This document shows positions 18,972 to 27,675 of a DNA stretch of 64,000 bases, in pieces (the first letter of the stretch is position 1; every line of letters starts with the position of its first letter). This stretch comes from Agrobacterium leguminum (GTDB taxonomy: Bacteria > Pseudomonadota > Alphaproteobacteria > Rhizobiales > Rhizobiaceae): contig NZ_JADQWB010000002.1 in assembly GCF_015704895.1 (NCBI RefSeq), positions 62,001-126,000 of the forward strand, in the 5' to 3' direction. The notes below the pieces were generated by a model. The model had not been told where the DNA came from. It worked only from the letters and a program-made list of their open reading frames with translations, and searched no databases. Made by a program: the position numbers and the translations under genes.

Positions 18972-20336
18972 ATGACGATATTCTCAAGTAAACGCCGCGA
19001 TGTGCTGAAGCTTATGGCGGGCACCGCCCTGTTGCCGCTGATGGTGGCTGCAAAGCCAGCGATGGCGCAGGACGTGGCGCTGCGTGCAATCGTCATCTCC
19101 GACCTGCATTCGGCCTATGAGCGTATCGGCCAGCTTCTCGCGGCCATCGAAACGCGCATCGCCGCCGACAAGGCGCCTCATATCATCTTGCTGAACGGCG
19201 ATCTTTTCGAGATCGGCAATGCGGTGGCCGCCCGTTCGGCCGGCGAAATCGAATGGACCTTCCTGGCGGCGCTCGCAAAACTCGCCCCCACCGTCGTCAA
19301 TATCGGCAATCATGAGTCCGACATCGACAACGACCTCGCCAATTTCGTCAGCCGCGCGCAGGCGCTCGGTATCACCGTTCTTTCCAACATCATCGACAAG
19401 CGCAGCGGCCAGCCCTATGCCGCCGCCAGCGCCGAAGTAAGCGTCGGCGGGCGGAAGGTCGTTGTGGCAGGTCTCGCCACCAATGCCATCAACACCTATC
19501 CGAAGGCCACGCGCGAAATGCTGGACATTCCGCAGCCGGTCGAATGGGCGAAAGCCAATCTGCCTGAGATCGTCAAACCGGATGCGATCAACATCGTTCT
19601 CAGCCACGCCGGCGTCGTCGCTGATCGCGATATACTGCCACTCCTGCCGGATGGCACCCTCTTGGTCGGCGGCCATGACCATCTGAACTTTGTGCACGAA
19701 CAGGGCGCTACCCGCTATGTCCATACCGGCTCATGGTGCACCTCCATGACGGTGGGCACGATTGCGGCTCCCGGCAAGGCTGTGGCCATCGAGACCGTTA
19801 CGATCGATCGCAGCGCTCCCAGCTCATCGGCCCTCAAGACCCTGATCGAACAGACGCTCGAAAAGCACCTCACGGCCGAAGAACGGGCCATCGTCGGCAA
19901 ATCCGCCAGCGCGATGACCGTCGACGAGGCCGGCCGCCGTGTGGCGCAACTCATCGCTGCAAAAACCGGTGCGGATGTCGGCTTCATCGGCCATACTTCG
20001 TTTGGTGCCGGCCTGCCCGAGGGCGATATTCGCCGCTACGATTTCAACGCCTCGCTGCGTTTCGACGGCAAGCTGATGGTGGCGGAAGTCGATGGCGAGG
20101 CGCTCGCCCAAATCCTCAAGCGCTGCAATCAGGATGGCGACATTCCGCTTGCCGCGCGCACCGGCGACTATCTCTACGCCATGCCGGAAAAGCCGGAAAA
20201 CAAAGAGCGCTACAAGCTGGTCTGCAACGACTGGTCCGCCACCAACCAGAAATCCTATTTCGGCCGCAGCGACCTTGCGTTCACCGAGGTGCCGGATGTG
20301 AAGCTGAAGCAGACGGTTTTGGGCGGGCTTTCTTAA
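18972..20336 (+). CDS. Periplasmic 5'-nucleotidase-like metallophosphoesterase
   Basis: A 454-residue exported phosphoesterase. The N-terminus SKRRDVLKLMAGTALL is a Tat-type signal with cleavage near AMA-QD (about residue 33). The calcineurin-like metal ligands are visible: ISDLHSAY, NGDLFEIG, GNHESD, LSHAG and GGHDHLN. A C-terminal 5'-nucleotidase domain follows from about residue 290. The substrate is probably a nucleotide or similar phosphoester. Tandem ATGs 5 and 4 codons upstream exist, but the start chosen fits the signal best. Confidence 0.85.
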   Translation: MTIFSSKRRDVLKLMAGTALLPLMVAAKPAMAQDVALRAIVISDLHSAYERIGQLLAAIETRIAADKAPHIILLNGDLFEIGNAVAARSAGEIEWTFLAALAKLAPTVVNIGNHESDIDNDLANFVSRAQALGITVLSNIIDKRSGQPYAAASAEVSVGGRKVVVAGLATNAINTYPKATREMLDIPQPVEWAKANLPEIVKPDAINIVLSHAGVVADRDILPLLPDGTLLVGGHDHLNFVHEQGATRYVHTGSWCTSMTVGTIAAPGKAVAIETVTIDRSAPSSSALKTLIEQTLEKHLTAEERAIVGKSASAMTVDEAGRRVAQLIAAKTGADVGFIGHTSFGAGLPEGDIRRYDFNASLRFDGKLMVAEVDGEALAQILKRCNQDGDIPLAARTGDYLYAMPEKPENKERYKLVCNDWSATNQKSYFGRSDLAFTEVPDVKLKQTVLGGLS

Positions 20337-20359
20337 GACCCTCGCCGATCATCCGATTT

Positions 20360-20716
20360 TCAGAAAGACCGGATATCGAGCTTCCGGTCTCTATGCGCCG
20401 GATGCGTGCTGAACACGAAAATGCGGTCCAGTTCCTTCTGCGTCAGCATGCGCAGGAAGCGGACGTGGATGGTGTTGTTGGCGTTGACGCGCAACATCAC
20501 GCAGCCGATCTTGGTGATGCGGGCGTCGGGAATATCGAGATAGAACTGGTTCGGCAGGTTATATTTCGTCAGCAGCGCCAGCACCGCTTCGGTCTGGGAG
20601 ATGCGGATGACATCGCAGCGGCGCGCCGCCATGTGCATCACGGCCTTTTCGGTATATTCGATGCGTGCGGCGTTCATGGTATCTTCCATGCGAAACCGGC
20701 TTTCGCGGTCATACAT
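20360..20716 (-). CDS. Small protein with degenerate PilZ-like fold
   Basis: A 118-residue cytoplasmic protein starting MYDRESRF; GGAAG precedes it. Spacing of hydrophobic and conserved-type residues (CDVIRISQTEAVLALL, then P-x-F-x-L-x-I and KIGCVMLRV...IHVRF) matches the beta-barrel order of rhizobial PilZ proteins. The c-di-GMP-binding RxxxR and (D/N)xSxxG motifs are not recognisable. The likely fold is inferred by eye; ligand binding is doubtful. It stands alone, convergent with the phosphoesterase gene. Confidence 0.6.
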   Translation of the reverse strand: MYDRESRFRMEDTMNAARIEYTEKAVMHMAARRCDVIRISQTEAVLALLTKYNLPNQFYLDIPDARITKIGCVMLRVNANNTIHVRFLRMLTQKELDRIFVFSTHPAHRDRKLDIRSF

Positions 20717-20903
20717 GAAGGATTCTTCCTTGCTCAGGTAATGGTTCCTGATGACACCCGTACCGCTCTGCACGCCCAGACTCCCATGCTCGATCAATGG
20801 ATTGAGACTAGGTCATAGTCTTTAACAATTCATATCAGCGCAGGCTTAAACAGACCGGAAGCGGGACATTTCCGACATTTTTCCACAGCGGCAAAAGGTC
20901 AGG

Positions 20904-20933
20904 AAAAAACCCCGGAGCGAGGAGGTTCCGGGG
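20904..20933 (-). terminator. Rho-independent terminator of the agl operon
   Basis: Read on the minus strand, a CCCCGGA/TCCGGGG stem with a 10-base loop is followed by six T residues. It lies 24 bases after the aglK stop and fits the end of the alpha-glucoside operon. Confidence 0.85.
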
Positions 20934-20956
20934 CTCGGTTTCGGTATCGATGGCAA

Positions 20957-22045
20957 TTACCTGCGATAGGTCTTGCCGTCGGCGTCGAAGAGATGAAGCT
21001 TTTCCTGCGGGGCGGCAAAACGCAGGGTTTCGCCCTTGCCGACGGAAACGATGCCCGGCACCTTGACGATGATCGGCTCCTGCCCCTTGGGCGCCTCCAG
21101 ATAAAGCAGCGTCACTTCACCGAGCGCTTCGACGATCGCGACTTTTCCCTCGAAAAGATAATCGTCCCCAGTGACGATGCTCAGATCTTCCGGCCGGACA
21201 CCGAAGCTCGCCGCCTTGCCCTTTTCGGTTGCGGGCGTGGGAACATAAACGGCAAGCGTCTTGCCGCCGGCAAGTTCGATGGAGGTCCTCTCGCCGGTTC
21301 CGGTAATCTTTGCGGCGATGATGTTCATGGCGGGCGAGCCGATGAAGCGCGCCACGAAGAGATTGGCCGGCCTTTCGTAAAGTTCGAGCGGCGCACCCAC
21401 CTGTTCCACACGGCCCGCATTCAGAACGACGATACGATCCGCCAGCGTCATCGCCTCCACCTGGTCGTGGGTGACGTAGATCATCGTGGTATCGGCCATC
21501 TGCTCGTTGAGCTTGGCGATCTCGATGCGGGTGGCGACGCGCAGCGCCGCATCGAGGTTCGACAAGGGCTCATCGAACAGGAAGACTTTCGGATTACGGC
21601 AGATGGCGCGGCCGATGGCGACGCGCTGGCGCTGGCCGCCGGAGAGCGCCTTGGGCAGCCGCTCCAGATATTGCGTCAGTTGCAGGATTTCGGCGGCGGC
21701 GCGAACGCGGCGGTCGATCTCCTGCTTGTTCTCTTTCGCGATCTTCATGCCGAAGGCCATGTTGTCGTAAACCGTCATATGCGGATAAAGCGCATAGGAC
21801 TGGAACACCATGGCAATACCCCGCCGCGAGGGCGGGATTTCATTGACGAGCTGGCCGTCAATATACATCTCGCCACCGGTGATTTCCTCCAGACCGGCGA
21901 TCATGCGCAGCAGCGTCGATTTTCCGCATCCGGAGGGACCGACGAAAACGATGAATTCGCCCTGTTCGATCTGAAGATCGATGCCGTGCAGCACCTTCAC
22001 CTGCCCGTATGATTTGCGGATATCCTTGAGAACGAGACTTGTCAT
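20957..22045 (-). CDS. aglK: Alpha-glucoside ABC transporter ATP-binding protein AglK
   Basis: A 362-residue sugar-importer ATPase of the MalK/UgpC group. Walker A is GPSGCGKST (about 37-45), the signature LSGGQRQR (about 134) and Walker B VFLFDEP, with MIYVTHDQVEAMT after it. Residues from about 235 hold the MalK-type regulatory beta domain. It is the last gene of aglEFGAK and energises import through AglFG. The start lies 20 bases after the aglA stop. Confidence 0.94.
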   Translation of the reverse strand: MTSLVLKDIRKSYGQVKVLHGIDLQIEQGEFIVFVGPSGCGKSTLLRMIAGLEEITGGEMYIDGQLVNEIPPSRRGIAMVFQSYALYPHMTVYDNMAFGMKIAKENKQEIDRRVRAAAEILQLTQYLERLPKALSGGQRQRVAIGRAICRNPKVFLFDEPLSNLDAALRVATRIEIAKLNEQMADTTMIYVTHDQVEAMTLADRIVVLNAGRVEQVGAPLELYERPANLFVARFIGSPAMNIIAAKITGTGERTSIELAGGKTLAVYVPTPATEKGKAASFGVRPEDLSIVTGDDYLFEGKVAIVEALGEVTLLYLEAPKGQEPIIVKVPGIVSVGKGETLRFAAPQEKLHLFDADGKTYRR

Positions 22046-22065
22046 GGGTGTTCCTCCCTCATCTG

Positions 22066-23751
22066 TCAGGCGTAACGGGCGAAGAATGCGCCCCATGCCG
22101 GAAGTTCTACGCTTCTGCCTTCAAGGCCGCCTGCAAAGCCGTGGCCTTCGAGAACCTCCCAGTTCCCTTCCGGCAGCGTCGCCTTTGCGGGTGTCGCGGA
22201 CAGATTGAAGAGGCAAAGCACGGTTTCGTTGCCGAGCGTGCGGGTGTAACTCAGCACCTCGCCCTCAACCGGCTGGAATTCGATGCCGCCCTTGGCAAAA
22301 GCGGGATGCTTTTTGCGGAAGCTCAGGAAGCGGCGATAATGTTCCAGCACCGAAGCCTCGTTGCCCTGCTGGGCGCTGACGGCGCGCTGCTTGTGCTCGG
22401 CCGGAATCGGCAGCCACGTCTTGTCGGCGGTCGAGAAACCGGCCTGCGCATGTCCGGCATCCCACACCATTGGCGTGCGGCAACCGTCGCGGCCCTTGAA
22501 TTCCGGCCAGAACTGGATGCCGTAGGGATCCTGCAAATCTTCGAAAGCAATATCCGCTTCGGTGAGGCCGAGTTCTTCACCCTCATAAATGCAGACGGAG
22601 CCGCGCTGCGTCATCAAGAGCGCCGAGAGCACCTTGGCGAAGGCGTCCTTATCTTCGACATGCTCGCCCCAGCGGCTGACATGGCGCACGACGTCATGGT
22701 TGGAGAAAGCCCAGCAGGCCCAGCCTTCCGGTGCGGCTTTCGCAAAATCCGCCTGCACATCGGCGACGCGCTGCGGGGTGAGCGCATCGGGGGCGAGGAA
22801 TTCGAAGGCGTAGCACATCTGCATCTTGTCATCGCCGGATGTATATTCGCCGACGATTTCGAGACCGCGCTGGCTGTCACCCACTTCGCCGACGGCGGCG
22901 ATATCAGGAAACTCGTCCAGCACCGCGCGGAAGCGCTTCAGGAAGGCGATGTTTTCCGGGCGGTTCTTGTCGTAGAGATGCTCCTGGAAATTGTAAGGAT
23001 TGACCGCCGGGGCCGTCGAGGCGTTGCGGCGCTCCGGCGCCAGCGCCGGGTTGTCGCGCAGCTCGAGGTCGTGGAAATAAAAGTTGATGGTGTCGAGGCG
23101 GAAACCATCGACGCCGCGCTTCAGCCAGAAACGGGTGATGTTCAGCAGCTCTTCCTGAACTTCCGGATTATGCAGATTGAGGTCCGGCTGCGAGGTCAGG
23201 AAGTTGTGCATGTAATATTGCATGCGGGTCGGATCCCACTGCCAGGCGGAGCCGCCGAAGATCGACAGCCAGTTATTGGGCGGCGTGCCGTCCGGCTTGC
23301 TGTCCGACCAGACATACCAGTTCGATTTCGGATTGCTGCGGCTGGCGCGGCTTTCCACGAACCACGGGTGCTGGTCCGAGGTATGCGACATCACAAGGTC
23401 GATCATGACGCGGATGCCGAGGCGATGGGCCTCCGCGATCAGGCCGTCGAAATCGGCAAGTGTGCCGAACATCGGATCGACATCGACATAATTCGAGACG
23501 TCGTAACCGAAATCCTTCATCGGCGAGGTGAAGAAGGGCGAAATCCAGATCGCATCGGCACCGAGGCCGGCGATATGCGCCAGACGGTCGGTGATGCCCT
23601 TGAGGTCACCAATACCGTCGCCATTGGAGTCCTGATAGGAGCGCGGGTAGATCTGATAGATAACAGCGCCGCGCCACCAGTCCTTGTTGGGCGTCAAAGC
23701 GGAAGTCACCGAAGCGGTCATGGAAGTGTCCTGTCTGGTATGGGCGTTCAT
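22066..23751 (-). CDS. aglA: Alpha-glucosidase AglA
   Basis: A 561-residue cytoplasmic GH13 enzyme hydrolysing imported alpha-glucosides (sucrose, maltose, trehalose types) to glucose. Catalytic positions are visible: the nucleophile Asp in GFRLDTINF, the acid/base Glu in AAVGEVGD and the stabilising Asp in FSNHDVVRH. The N-terminus DWWRGAVIYQIYPRSYQDSN is typical of the family. The start is 7 bases after aglG; the longer frame upstream would overlap aglG. Confidence 0.94.
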   Translation of the reverse strand: MNAHTRQDTSMTASVTSALTPNKDWWRGAVIYQIYPRSYQDSNGDGIGDLKGITDRLAHIAGLGADAIWISPFFTSPMKDFGYDVSNYVDVDPMFGTLADFDGLIAEAHRLGIRVMIDLVMSHTSDQHPWFVESRASRSNPKSNWYVWSDSKPDGTPPNNWLSIFGGSAWQWDPTRMQYYMHNFLTSQPDLNLHNPEVQEELLNITRFWLKRGVDGFRLDTINFYFHDLELRDNPALAPERRNASTAPAVNPYNFQEHLYDKNRPENIAFLKRFRAVLDEFPDIAAVGEVGDSQRGLEIVGEYTSGDDKMQMCYAFEFLAPDALTPQRVADVQADFAKAAPEGWACWAFSNHDVVRHVSRWGEHVEDKDAFAKVLSALLMTQRGSVCIYEGEELGLTEADIAFEDLQDPYGIQFWPEFKGRDGCRTPMVWDAGHAQAGFSTADKTWLPIPAEHKQRAVSAQQGNEASVLEHYRRFLSFRKKHPAFAKGGIEFQPVEGEVLSYTRTLGNETVLCLFNLSATPAKATLPEGNWEVLEGHGFAGGLEGRSVELPAWGAFFARYA

Positions 23752-23758
23752 GGAATGA

Positions 23759-24919
23759 TCAGCCTCCCTTGACGGAGCCTGCGAGCAGGCCACGCACGAG
23801 ATAACGTTGAAGGGCGAAGAAAACGCAGAGCGGCACAACGATGGTGACGAAGGCCGAGGCGGTGAGGATTTCCCAATTGCCGCCGCGCGAGCCGAGCAGC
23901 GCGTTCAAGGCGCCGGTCAGCACCAGCTCGTCCTTCTGCGTGCCGAGGAAGACCATGGCGACAAGCAGGTCGTTCCAGGTCCACAGGAACTGGAAGATGG
24001 CGAAGGAGGCGAGCGCCGGGAAAGAGAGCGGCAGAATGATCTTGACGAAGATTTCGAAATCGCTCGCGCCATCCACCCGGGCGCTTTCGATGATCTCCTT
24101 CGGCAGGCCGGAAATATAGTTGCGCAGCAGATAGATGGCGAGCGGCAGGCCGAAGGCGGTATGCGCCAGCCAGATGCCGGCATAGGTCTTGGACGGCACG
24201 CCGAAGATGGTGCCGATTTCATTATAGAGTCTGAGAAGCGGGATGAGCGACATCTGAAGCGGCACGACGATAAGCCCCACCACCATGGCAATCAGCAGAT
24301 TGCGGCCGGAGAAGCTCATCCATGACAGCGCATAGGCGGCGAAGGCGGCAATGAGGATCGGGATGACGGTTGCCGGCACGGCGACGGTCAGCGAGTTGAC
24401 GAAGGACTGGCCGATGCCTTCCGAGGTCAGGACCGTGCGATAATTATCGAGCGTGAAGACGGGCGGCGTCGCGACGGAGATGTAAACGCGCTTGCCGCGA
24501 GAGCCTTCAAAGCTCGCGGCCTTGCTATATTCATAGGTGCCGTCCGTATTGACGAGCAATGTTTCGCCGTCACCGATATCGGCCGCCTCGCCGGCTTTGA
24601 ACGCCGTGGGCTCCTGTACGCGAACGCCGAAGGCCGCAACCTTGCCGCCCTGTCCGTTTTCGAAAACATTGCCTGATATGACATAGCGGCTGCCATCCTG
24701 CTTCTGCACGGAAGCATCGGCGAGGCGCACTGCCGAGGTCTGTTCGGAACTGGAGAAGGCCGTCCACCAGCCCGACACGGTGATCTGGTCCTTGTCGCGC
24801 AGCGAGCTGACGAGAATGCCGAGCGTTGGCAGCAGCCAGAGCAGCACGACGACGAGAACACTGGCATGGACGATGAGGCGCGGCAGGCCGACGCGGCGAA
24901 GGCGTTTGAAAATATTCAT
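23759..24919 (-). CDS. aglG: Alpha-glucoside ABC transporter permease AglG
   Basis: A 386-residue inner-membrane permease. One transmembrane helix (about 18-40) is followed by a large insert of about 110 mostly polar residues, then five spans with the EAA loop near 290 (EIIESARVDGASDFEIF). The insert probably lies in the periplasm, as in MalF- and MalG-like subunits. One base separates this ATG from the aglF stop, and the upstream open frame is not coding. Confidence 0.93.
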   Translation of the reverse strand: MNIFKRLRRVGLPRLIVHASVLVVVLLWLLPTLGILVSSLRDKDQITVSGWWTAFSSSEQTSAVRLADASVQKQDGSRYVISGNVFENGQGGKVAAFGVRVQEPTAFKAGEAADIGDGETLLVNTDGTYEYSKAASFEGSRGKRVYISVATPPVFTLDNYRTVLTSEGIGQSFVNSLTVAVPATVIPILIAAFAAYALSWMSFSGRNLLIAMVVGLIVVPLQMSLIPLLRLYNEIGTIFGVPSKTYAGIWLAHTAFGLPLAIYLLRNYISGLPKEIIESARVDGASDFEIFVKIILPLSFPALASFAIFQFLWTWNDLLVAMVFLGTQKDELVLTGALNALLGSRGGNWEILTASAFVTIVVPLCVFFALQRYLVRGLLAGSVKGG

Positions 24920-24920
24920 C

Positions 24921-25934
24921 TCAGCGGCCCTCCATCTCGCGGTTTGCCTGGCGGATATTCCAGACCATGATCGGGGTGACGGCCGCCATGATGATGAGCG
25001 CGATGACCGCACTTCGGCCGCTGTCGCCACCGCCGCGGAACATCCAGTCGAACATGAGATTGGCGAGAACCATGGTGTTCCATTGCCCGTTGGTCATGGT
25101 CAGTACGATATCGAAGACCTTGAGCACGAGAATGGTGATCGTCGTCCAGACGACGGCGATGGTGCCCCAGATTTGCGGCACCATGATCTTCCAGAAGATC
25201 TGCCAGCCATTGGCCCCGTCGATGACGGCCGCCTCGATGGTTTCTTCCGGAATGCCGCGCAGCGCCGCCGACAGGATGACCATGGCGAAACCGGTCTGAA
25301 TCCAGATGAGGATAACCATCAGGAAGAAATTGTTCCAGAAGGGCATGGAAATCCAGACCTCGGGATTGCCGCCGAAAAACTCGACGATCGCGTTCAAGAG
25401 GCCGATCTGCACCTGCCCTTCGGCGCGGTATTCATAGATGAATTTCCAGATGACGGAGGCGCCGACGAAGGAGATCGCCATCGGCATGAAGACGATGGAT
25501 TTGGCGATATTGCCCCACCAGATGCGGTCGGTCATGACCGCGATAACGAGGCCGAAGAAGGTGCAGGCGGCCGGAACGACGGCCAGCCAGAGGATATTGT
25601 TGAAGATCGACTGCCGGAAACCGGCATCGAAAAACGCCCAGCGATAATTGGCAAGACCGACGAATTCGCTGCCGGTCCGGTCATAAAAGGACAGGATCAG
25701 CGTGGCGATGACGGGGTAGACCAGATAGACCAGCAGGAGGATCAAAGCCGGACCGATGAACAGCCAGGGCCGGACCGCCGCGCGGCGATTGAGGTTGCGG
25801 GATGCCTGCAGCACGTCTCCCGAGCGGACCGGAAAGATCGCCTGAAGCACCTTATCGGATAGCCAGTAATAGGCAGCGCAGGCAAAGACCCCCGCCACCA
25901 TCACGCCGATGGCCGAAACGAGTTGTTGAGCCAT
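24921..25934 (-). CDS. aglF: Alpha-glucoside ABC transporter permease AglF
   Basis: A 337-residue permease that partners AglG. It has an extra N-terminal hydrophobic helix (about 8-30) before the usual six spans, and the coupling loop near 235 (EETIEAAVIDGANGWQIFWK). The gene follows aglE after 105 bases that contain a hairpin. Confidence 0.93.
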   Translation of the reverse strand: MAQQLVSAIGVMVAGVFACAAYYWLSDKVLQAIFPVRSGDVLQASRNLNRRAAVRPWLFIGPALILLLVYLVYPVIATLILSFYDRTGSEFVGLANYRWAFFDAGFRQSIFNNILWLAVVPAACTFFGLVIAVMTDRIWWGNIAKSIVFMPMAISFVGASVIWKFIYEYRAEGQVQIGLLNAIVEFFGGNPEVWISMPFWNNFFLMVILIWIQTGFAMVILSAALRGIPEETIEAAVIDGANGWQIFWKIMVPQIWGTIAVVWTTITILVLKVFDIVLTMTNGQWNTMVLANLMFDWMFRGGGDSGRSAVIALIIMAAVTPIMVWNIRQANREMEGR

Positions 25935-26001
25935 GTTCCCTCCCTTGATCCTCTCCGCGCCGCGCTGATTTATGCGGTCGTCGGGGCAGCGCCGTTGGTA
26001 A

Positions 26002-26027
26002 GGGCCCGGCAGTAAACCGCCGGGCCC
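26002..26027 (-). promoter_or_regulatory. Intercistronic hairpin between aglE and aglF
   Basis: A perfect 9-bp repeat (GGGCCCGGC / GCCGGGCCC, 8-base loop) lies 12 bases after the aglE stop. No T-run follows. The position matches the hairpin after potF, suggesting differential expression of the binding protein. Confidence 0.6.
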
Positions 26028-26039
26028 GATCCGATATCT

Positions 26040-27401
26040 TTACTTCAGGCCGTCCCAGGCCTTCTGGATATCGCTCGCGACCTGATCCGCGGACTTGCCG
26101 CCGACGAAATCGATCATGCCGGTCCAGAATGCGCCGGCACCGATCTTGCCGGGCATGAGGTCGGAACCGTCGAAGCCGAAGCTTGTCGCGGTCGTCAGGA
26201 TTTCACCCTGTCGCTTCATCTGCTCATTGGCATAGGTATCGACATTCACACCCTTATAGGGTGTGAGGAAGCTGGACTGCGCCATCCAGACCTCATGGGC
26301 GATCGGGGTCTGCAGGAATTCGACGAAAGCCTTGGCGGCAGGCGCTTCCTTGGTGATGGTGACCAGCGTGCCAGCGCCGAGAACCGGCTTGCCGAGGTCA
26401 GGCTTGGACGCGTAAGTCGGCATGTAGAAGAAATCCGCATCCGTCCCCACTTTGGTGCCTTCCGGGAAGAAGGACGGAATGAACGACGCCTGATGGTGCA
26501 GGTAGCACTTCGGCGGAATGTCGAAGAGGCCCTTGGGGCTGTCGCGGAAATCGGTGGAGGCCACGGCCGCGACGCCGCCGCTGACATATTTTTCGTTCTT
26601 GGCGAATTTGCCGAATTCGTTGATCGCTTCGACCACGGCCGGATCGGTGAATTTGACCTCGTTGGTCGTCCATTTCTGGTAGACATCGAGCGGCTGGGTG
26701 CGCAGCATAAGGTCTTCCACCCAGTCCGTTGCCGGCCAGCCGGTTGCCCCGCCGGAACCGAGACCGATGCACCAGGGCGTGCCGCCATCGGCAACGATCT
26801 GGTCCGTCAGCTTGAACAGGTCTTCCATGCTCTCGGGCACCTTGTAGCCCGCTTCCTCGAAGTTCTCAGGCACGTACCAGACAAGCGACTTCACGTCCGC
26901 CTTGAAGGGAAAGGCGAAATAGGCCTTATTGCCGTCCTTGCCCTTGTAGCTGCCGAGGTCGACCCAGGACTGGCCCGCGCCGTAATTTTCCTTGACCCAG
27001 TCGGCGGTCTTGTCGCCGAGCGGCACGAGGAAGCCCTTGGCGGCCAGATCGGCCAGAAGGCCGGGCTGCGGCAGAATGGCGATATTGGGCGGCGAACCCG
27101 CCTGCGTATCGATGACGATCTGCTGCTCGTAATTTTCCGACGAGGAATAGCGGACGTTCACGCCGGTCGCATCGGCGAAATAGGCAAGTACCGACTGGAA
27201 CAGGGCCTCGTCTTCACCGCGCCACGGGCCGAAAATCGTCAGCGTCTGGCCTTTCAGGTCGGCATGGGCCGCTTTGAAGTCCTCGTAGCTTTTCCAGTTG
27301 AACTTGGCGTCGCCGCCGGGTGCAAACTTCAGGTCGGCGGCAAAGGCCGCACCGGACAGCAAAGCCATGACGGCGGCCGTCGCCAAAAGAGTCTTCTGCA
27401 T
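26040..27401 (-). CDS. aglE: Alpha-glucoside-binding periplasmic protein AglE
   Basis: A 453-residue extracytoplasmic sugar-binding protein. Residues 1-21 are a signal peptide (cleavage near AFA-AD). The mature part has the family-1 solute-binding pattern, with TLTIFGPWRGEDE early and a C-terminal half ending in WTGMIDFVGGKSADQV. It heads the agl operon; GGGAGG lies 7 bases upstream. An AAAGCGCTTT operator lies between its promoter and start. Confidence 0.94.
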   Translation of the reverse strand: MQKTLLATAAVMALLSGAAFAADLKFAPGGDAKFNWKSYEDFKAAHADLKGQTLTIFGPWRGEDEALFQSVLAYFADATGVNVRYSSSENYEQQIVIDTQAGSPPNIAILPQPGLLADLAAKGFLVPLGDKTADWVKENYGAGQSWVDLGSYKGKDGNKAYFAFPFKADVKSLVWYVPENFEEAGYKVPESMEDLFKLTDQIVADGGTPWCIGLGSGGATGWPATDWVEDLMLRTQPLDVYQKWTTNEVKFTDPAVVEAINEFGKFAKNEKYVSGGVAAVASTDFRDSPKGLFDIPPKCYLHHQASFIPSFFPEGTKVGTDADFFYMPTYASKPDLGKPVLGAGTLVTITKEAPAAKAFVEFLQTPIAHEVWMAQSSFLTPYKGVNVDTYANEQMKRQGEILTTATSFGFDGSDLMPGKIGAGAFWTGMIDFVGGKSADQVASDIQKAWDGLK

Positions 27402-27448
27402 GTGATTTACCTCCCATCACATAAAAGGCTCAAAGCGTCCTCTCCAAT

Positions 27449-27460
27449 CAAAGCGCTTTG
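27449..27460. promoter_or_regulatory. AglR operator in the agl promoter
   Basis: The palindrome CAAAGCGCTTTG has the length and central CG of LacI-family sites. It is 9 bases downstream of the agl -10-like hexamer on the minus strand. A near-identical copy lies before aglR. Confidence 0.75.
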
Positions 27461-27469
27461 GCTGCCTAT

Positions 27470-27498
27470 TCATCTCATTGTCATTAAGACGGAGTCAA
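27470..27498 (-). promoter_or_regulatory. Promoter-like sequence for aglE
   Basis: On the minus strand TTGACT (27493-27498) and AGATGA (27470-27475) are separated by 17 bases. The -35 hexamer is good and the -10 is weak. The operator is immediately downstream. Confidence 0.5.
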
Positions 27499-27574
27499 GA
27501 GGCTCTTTCTGCGGAAACGTTGCAGCGCCCTATGAATAGTCATATTTAATTCGGAAGGCGGCTATCCTTTTCGA

Positions 27575-27603
27575 TTGAGAAATGCGGTGGAGACTGGTAA
27601 AAA
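27575..27603 (+). promoter_or_regulatory. Promoter-like sequence for aglR
   Basis: TTGAGA (27575-27580) and TAAAAA (27598-27603) are 17 bases apart. The palindrome begins 3 bases later, suggesting autorepression. Confidence 0.5.
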
Positions 27604-27605
27604 TC

Positions 27606-27617
27606 TAAAGCGCTTTG
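27606..27617. promoter_or_regulatory. AglR operator before aglR
   Basis: TAAAGCGCTTTG shares the ten-base core AAAGCGCTTT with the site at 27449-27460. The two centres are about 157 bp apart, which would allow looping between them. Confidence 0.7.
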
Positions 27618-27675
27618 GGAATTGAGGAGAGGCTTTGCCGTATTCCCGGGGCGCGCGCATGGAGGAATGACAGAC

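Noticed and set aside
22039..23772. Plus-strand 577-codon frame opposite aglA
   Set aside because: The aglA catalytic motifs are intact on the other strand; the plus frame is a shadow.
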